From the NCBI GenBank assembly GCA_017451975.1, contig JAFTNI010000009.1, positions 1 to 10,264 on the forward strand: a stretch of DNA of 10,264 nt. The letters are read 5' to 3'. The position numbers and the translations under genes were made by a program. Below the pieces are notes generated by a model. The model was not told where the DNA came from. It ran no database searches and saw only the letters and a list, made by a program, of their open reading frames with translations. This DNA is from Clostridia bacterium (GTDB lineage: Bacteria; Bacillota; Clostridia; Oscillospirales; CAG-272). Shown in pieces: positions 7,684 to 10,264 of the stretch (position 1 is its first letter; each line of letters begins with the position of its first letter).

Positions 7684-8179
7684 TTCTCGCGCCTTTTTCC
7701 GTTTCCTCGGAAAAAGCGCCAGCAAGAGCGCTCGTGCCCTCGCGGCTATCCTTGCCAAGCAGAATGTATTTGCCGTACTGCATGAATACGGCGCTTTCGG
7801 CGGGGTCGCACGGCGCCCATTCGTAGCTTTCGCGCATTTCCTCGAAGATTTCTTCGGCGCAGGGCTCGTTTTTTGCCACTACCACGCAAAGGCTTTGCGC
7901 GGCGGAAAGCAAAGAGGGGCGGTAAATGCAAGCTTTTTCCACGTTTTCGCGGAAATCCTCTTCGTCTATGCCCAGCATATAGCTATCCATGGCGGAAAGC
8001 TCCGTTTCCTCCATATTGCGTGCATCTATGCCCGCGCGCTCGTAAATGCGGTGCGCTATATCTCCCTCATCGCCCTGAAGCCGCTTCATCTCTTTTCCGC
8101 AAGCAACGAGCGTGAATATTATAATTGCAAAAATTACCGCAAGAACGGCGTATTTTTTATCATTATCGTTTCTGTACAA
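7658..8179 (-). CDS. DUF4358-like lipoprotein
   Basis: A 173-residue predicted lipoprotein of unknown function. The start is taken as TTG at 8179: GGAGG lies 8 nt upstream, whereas the nearest in-frame ATG lies before that ribosome site. The N-terminus MYRNDNDKKY leads into a hydrophobic stretch (11-26) ending in the lipobox LVA-Cys27, so the mature protein should be lipid-anchored on the outer face of the membrane. The rest is acidic. The pattern YMLGID near the middle, then VVVAKNEPCAEEIFEEM, a Trp, and QYGKYILLGKD near the end resembles DUF4358 proteins of Clostridia; this is by recall and not a search. The last residues (TDFSQNPM) are encoded by the end of the large palindrome, so the C-terminus may have been altered by it. 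It is divergent from the AraC-type gene; its own promoter is unclear. Confidence 0.8.
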   Translation of the reverse strand: MYRNDNDKKYAVLAVIFAIIIFTLVACGKEMKRLQGDEGDIAHRIYERAGIDARNMEETELSAMDSYMLGIDEEDFRENVEKACIYRPSLLSAAQSLCVVVAKNEPCAEEIFEEMRESYEWAPCDPAESAVFMQYGKYILLGKDSREGTSALAGAFSEETEKGARTDFSQNPM

Positions 8180-8261
8180 AATTTCTTCCTCCAAAAAAAT
8201 TGTCTGCATATAATATTTGCGCGCGGCGCGTGCTTTATTCGCCCGTTTTTTGCAAAATGTA

Positions 8262-8290
8262 TTGTATTTTTTCGGAAAATATGATAAAAT
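8262..8290 (+). promoter_or_regulatory. promoter of the AraC-family gene
   Basis: TTGTAT (8262-8267) and TAAAAT (8285-8290) lie 17 nt apart in the spacer between the divergent lipoprotein and regulator genes. The leader would be about 60 nt and contains a small GCCGC/GCGGC hairpin at 8312-8327. Confidence 0.5.
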
Positions 8291-8359
8291 AATACTAAAT
8301 ATTGAATATACGCCGCGAAAATGCGGCTTAGCATATAAAGATGAAAGGCGGTATTTTCC

Positions 8360-9193
8360 ATGAAACACAGAGTGGCAAAACCGGAAAACAATATAGAAAT
8401 AACGTACACCTGCTCGGGCAAGGCGGAATACGCCGCGCAAGAGGAGTTTGCGGGCACAAAGCTGCCCTTTGAAATGTTCTTTGCCGTTGAAAGGGGCGAG
8501 GTTTGCTTCGATTTCGGCGGAAAAATTATAGAGGCGCGCGAGGGCGAGGCTGTGCTTATGCCCTGCGATACGGAATATAAAATAACGGCTGGCGAAGCGG
8601 GCGCGCGCATAGGCTTCTGCGGATTCGAAGCTCGCATTTTTACGGTGCTTCGCATACTTTCGCTTTTCGATTATCAGCTCTTTTTTCCGAGGGAAAGCAG
8701 CATATATTCCGCTTGCAAGAAAATTTCCGATATGGGCGAGCAGAACGAGTTTACAAACTCGCGCCTTGAAAACGCCATAAAAACGGTTTCTCTTCTTTAC
8801 GCATCTGTTTCCGAAATTACGGAAAAAAGCCTGCCGCTTAAAACGGGCGAGAGCATGATGAACAATTTCGCTTCCTTTGCCGACGTGCTTTCACACATAG
8901 GCACGCACTTGGCGGAAAACATCATGCAGGAAACGCTTTCGGGCATAGCGGGGCTTTCGCCCGACTCCTTCTACCGCCAGTTCAAGAAGGTAATAGGCGT
9001 TTCGCCCAAGGATTATATTATAGCAGAGCGCTTGCGCCGTGCGCGCACGATGCTCGTGCTGACCGACCTCACCGTGGGCGAGGTTTCTGCCGCCGTCGGC
9101 TACGATAACCAGTTCTATTTCAGCGGTCTTTTCAGCAAAAAGCACGGTGTTTCCCCCACGGGTTATAAGAGAAGCGTGGAAAGAATAGTGTGA
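8360..9193 (+). CDS. AraC family transcriptional regulator
   Basis: A 277-residue cytoplasmic DNA-binding regulator. The N-terminal part (about 30-90) looks like a cupin-type ligand-sensing domain: FEMFFAVERGEVCFDFGG, then EGEAVLMPCDTEYKI. A helical linker follows. The C-terminal 100 residues (about 176-272) carry the two helix-turn-helix units of AraC/XylS proteins: ETLSGIAGLSPDSFYRQFKK with GVSPKDYI, and LTVGEVSAAVGYDNQFYFSG followed by FSKKHGVSPTGYK. Length is typical. The ATG has a moderate AAAGGCGG site. The ligand cannot be inferred. It is divergent from the DUF4358-like lipoprotein over a 180-nt spacer, the usual layout for a regulator and its target, but no paired operator sites were identified. 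No clear terminator follows. Confidence 0.94.
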   Translation: MKHRVAKPENNIEITYTCSGKAEYAAQEEFAGTKLPFEMFFAVERGEVCFDFGGKIIEAREGEAVLMPCDTEYKITAGEAGARIGFCGFEARIFTVLRILSLFDYQLFFPRESSIYSACKKISDMGEQNEFTNSRLENAIKTVSLLYASVSEITEKSLPLKTGESMMNNFASFADVLSHIGTHLAENIMQETLSGIAGLSPDSFYRQFKKVIGVSPKDYIIAERLRRARTMLVLTDLTVGEVSAAVGYDNQFYFSGLFSKKHGVSPTGYKRSVERIV

Positions 9194-9224
9194 CGGAGTG
9201 GGGCGCACGAAATAACGGCTTCAC

Positions 9225-9250
9225 CGTAGGGGAGGGGCTTGCTCTTCCCG
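9225..9250. repeat. GC-rich hairpin in repeat-rich spacer
   Basis: GGGAGGGGC (9230-9238) can pair with GCTCTTCCC (9241-9249), with two G-U wobbles if read as plus-strand RNA. It begins CGTAGGGG, the same edge sequence as the 48-bp repeat. It resembles degenerate interspersed palindromes of Clostridia. There is no T-tract, so it is a weak terminator candidate for the AraC-type gene at best. Confidence 0.4.
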
Positions 9251-9307
9251 AAAAAGCAAAGTCAGATGGCGGCAAAAGGCGGTAGCGACAAAAATTTCGC
9301 CATATTC

Positions 9308-9355
9308 GTAGTGGCGTTCTGTGAACGCCCGCGGGCGAACGCAGTTCGCCCCTAC
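9308..9355. repeat. 48-bp double-hairpin interspersed repeat, copy 2 (inverted)
   Basis: Hairpins GGCGTTC-TGT-GAACGCC (9313-9329) and GGCGAAC-GCA-GTTCGCC (9334-9350) are enclosed by GTAG (9308-9311) and CTAC (9352-9355). It equals the reverse complement of 31-78 except at three positions. The spacer 9194-9400 between the AraC-type gene and the folT promoter holds this element and the hairpin at 9225-9250, with no supported gene. Confidence 0.85.
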
Positions 9356-9400
9356 GGTTCCTGTTTCGGTTTTGTGTGAAAAATATGCACAAAATTTCCC

Positions 9401-9429
9401 TTGACAAATTGTGTAGAAAAATGTATAAT
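9401..9429 (+). promoter_or_regulatory. consensus promoter of the folT operon
   Basis: TTGACA (9401-9406) and TATAAT (9424-9429) match the sigma-A consensus exactly with the ideal 17-nt spacing. Predicted transcription start is near 9436, which places the whole riboswitch in the leader. Confidence 0.9.
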
Positions 9430-9436
9430 TATAACA

Positions 9437-9448
9437 TCGCATATGCGA
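9437..9448. promoter_or_regulatory. 12-bp perfect palindrome at the folT transcription start
   Basis: TCGCATATGCGA is a perfect 12-bp inverted repeat lying just downstream of the -10 box, across or next to the expected transcription start. Such a position suits a repressor operator. It could also form a short stem at the mRNA 5' end. No regulator is identified for it. Confidence 0.35.
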
Positions 9449-9464
9449 AATATAAAAATAAACA

Positions 9465-9560
9465 GAAGAGTAAAAACACGGGCGTGAAGTGCCTGCGGGA
9501 CGGGGAGTTGCCGGTTGGACGAAAGCTTTTTGCTGCGGTTCGTGTTTTGCATCCCGCTTC
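9465..9560 (+). promoter_or_regulatory. tetrahydrofolate (THF) riboswitch
   Basis: The leader matches the folT-associated THF riboswitch in sequence and fold. P1: GAAG (9465-9468) pairs with CTTC (9557-9560). P2: AAAACACG (9473-9480) pairs perfectly with CGTGTTTT (9541-9548). Conserved joining and ligand-pocket segments are present in the family order: AGTA after P1, GGCGTGAAGTG after P2, GGGGAGTTGCC, then GGACGAAAGC, TGCGGTTCGTG, and GCATCC before the P1 closing strand. The family binds reduced folates and lowers expression of folate import genes when folate is plentiful. The gene downstream is a FolT-type transporter, which agrees independently. Confidence 0.92.
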
Positions 9561-9603
9561 GTAAGGTAAAAGGAATATTTGCGCCGCAAGTTTCGGCGCT
9601 CGG

Positions 9604-9644
9604 CCTCCTTTCCCTTGCACAAAGCAGGGAAAGGAGGATTTTTT
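9604..9644 (+). promoter_or_regulatory. expression platform: Shine-Dalgarno-sequestering, terminator-like hairpin
   Basis: A perfect 12-bp stem pairs CCTCCTTTCCCT (9604-9615) with AGGGAAAGGAGG (9626-9637). The 3' arm contains the whole folT ribosome site AAAGGAGG. Six T residues (9639-9644) follow and run straight into the ATG. The structure can therefore hide the ribosome site, stop transcription, or both. A possible competing pairing is AAAGGA (9569-9574) with TCCTTT (9606-9611), enclosing the GCGCCG/CGGCGC hairpin at 9581-9599; this alternative is weaker and speculative. Confidence 0.85.
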
Positions 9645-10235
9645 ATGAAAAAACAAACAAACAAACGCCACATCGATTACATCCGCCGAATTACAATGAA
9701 CGCGATGATGATTGCGATGTACTACGTGCTCGACGGCATATCGCTCAAGCTCAACGACTATATGAAGATAACGTTCAATTCCTTTGCCGTTATCATTTGC
9801 ATAGTTATTTTCGGTATGCTCGATGGTTGCATTGTCGCAGGGGTGGGCGAATTTTTAATTCAGCTTAAGTTTCTTGGCCCGTTCTTGCCGCTTTTCGTGC
9901 TTGTTCAGATAATCCGCGCGTTGGTAATGGGCATATTTGCAGAGGTGTTCTTCGCGAGAAATACGTGTCTTGAAAAAAAGCCCGTATGGCTTTACGTGAT
10001 GTGCCTTTTTGCGGGGCTTATTACCAGCACGCTTAACAGTATAGTGCTGTTTGCTTACAATACGGGCATGGAATACGCCAACCTTTTCAAGGTTCCCGCT
10101 TGGTATTGGGCAACGCGCATACCCTCGTTTTCTTCCACTTTCTTTACCTCTGCCGTGCTTGCCACGGCGGCAATACCAGTGGCGCGCGCTATACGCCGCC
10201 TTGGTATAGGCAGAAAAATAACACCTAAGGAGTAA
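9645..10235 (+). CDS. folT: folate ECF transporter S component (FolT family)
   Basis: A 196-residue integral membrane protein, the substrate-binding (S) subunit of an energy-coupling factor importer; it works with EcfT and the EcfA ATPases encoded elsewhere. The N-terminus NAMMIAMYYVLDGISLKLND with MKITF matches FolT-type S components, which share the early MNA...AMYYVLD pattern that contacts EcfT. About six hydrophobic segments are visible (roughly 17-35, 45-62, 64-78, 82-102, 114-138, 160-182), and the C-terminal tail is basic. The ATG at 9645 is chosen because AAAGGAGG lies 7 nt upstream; an earlier in-frame ATG at 9579 falls within the leader. The folate assignment rests mainly on the THF riboswitch directly upstream, supported by the sequence. 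The next gene starts 6 nt after the stop. Confidence 0.93.
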   Translation: MKKQTNKRHIDYIRRITMNAMMIAMYYVLDGISLKLNDYMKITFNSFAVIICIVIFGMLDGCIVAGVGEFLIQLKFLGPFLPLFVLVQIIRALVMGIFAEVFFARNTCLEKKPVWLYVMCLFAGLITSTLNSIVLFAYNTGMEYANLFKVPAWYWATRIPSFSSTFFTSAVLATAAIPVARAIRRLGIGRKITPKE

Positions 10236-10241
10236 TTTTCC

Positions 10242-10264
10242 ATGACATACGCAGAAGCGCTTGA
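10242..10264 (+). CDS. folC: start of a probable folylpolyglutamate/dihydrofolate synthase (partial)
   Basis: Only seven complete codons are in the window, giving MTYAEAL. The start is credible: AAGGAG overlaps the end of folT and lies 9 nt upstream of ATG, with a 6-nt gap between genes. MTYxEALE is the usual opening of FolC, the enzyme that adds glutamate to folates to trap them in the cell, and folT-folC is a sensible THF-riboswitch operon. The identification is an inference from very few residues and context. Confidence 0.5.

Noticed and set aside
7498..7826. Short frames in the palindromic region, including 7485-7826 plus and 7498-7758 minus
   Set aside because: They cross the mirrored hairpins and the lipoprotein gene, lack ribosome sites, and their sequence follows the repeat and not a protein family.
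9132..9407. Minus-strand frames over the araC-folT spacer
   Set aside because: They are made of the hairpin at 9225-9250 and the 48-bp repeat, and overlap the 3' end of the AraC-type gene.
9579..9644. Upstream in-frame ATG at 9579 as the folT start
   Set aside because: It lies in the leader between riboswitch and ribosome site. The ATG at 9645 has AAAGGAGG at ideal spacing and begins a normal FolT N-terminus.

Overview
The window looks like chromosome from a member of the class Clostridia (Firmicutes/Bacillota). The order yicC-remA-gmk, the strong GGAGG-type ribosome sites, the TTGACA/TATAAT promoters, an ECF-type vitamin transporter under a tetrahydrofolate riboswitch, and the interspersed GC-rich palindromes all fit this. 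Coding DNA is of moderate GC with heavy use of ATA for Ile and CGC for Arg; intergenic DNA is AT-rich. I cannot name a family or species from the sequence alone. No phage, IS transposase, CRISPR array, tRNA or rRNA is visible.

Layout. (1) 106-1903, minus strand: a compact operon yicC > remA > gmk with a near-consensus promoter at 1986-2015. A 48-bp double-hairpin repeat lies just beyond gmk at 31-78. (2) 2197-3666, minus: a membrane-anchored HtrA/DegP-like serine protease with one PDZ domain, ended by a strong terminator at 2120-2163. (3) 3938-7165, plus: a RimJ/RimL-type GNAT acetyltransferase, then polA (DNA polymerase I with an apparently dead proofreading domain), ended by a terminator at 7171-7203. 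(4) 7210-7683: a roughly 470-bp imperfect palindrome built from two divergent inverted copies of one hairpin-rich unit. It has no gene and runs into the 3' end of the next gene. (5) 7658-8179, minus: a small lipoprotein resembling DUF4358 proteins, read from a TTG start and divergent from an AraC-family regulator (8360-9193, plus). (6) 9194-9400: repeat-rich spacer holding a second, inverted copy of the 48-bp element. (7) 9401-10264, plus: consensus promoter, THF riboswitch, Shine-Dalgarno-sequestering/terminator-like hairpin, folT (folate ECF S component) and the first codons of a probable folC.

How the parts work together. yicC, remA and gmk are a conserved housekeeping cluster for RNA turnover, matrix/osmotic regulation and GMP phosphorylation. 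The rightmost block is a self-contained folate salvage unit: the riboswitch senses reduced folate and controls import (FolT) and probably polyglutamylation (FolC). The lipoprotein/AraC pair has the geometry of a regulator and its target, but this is inference. The most unusual non-coding structures are the giant palindrome at 7210-7683 and the inverted pair of 48-bp cloverleaf-like repeats that bracket about 9.3 kb.
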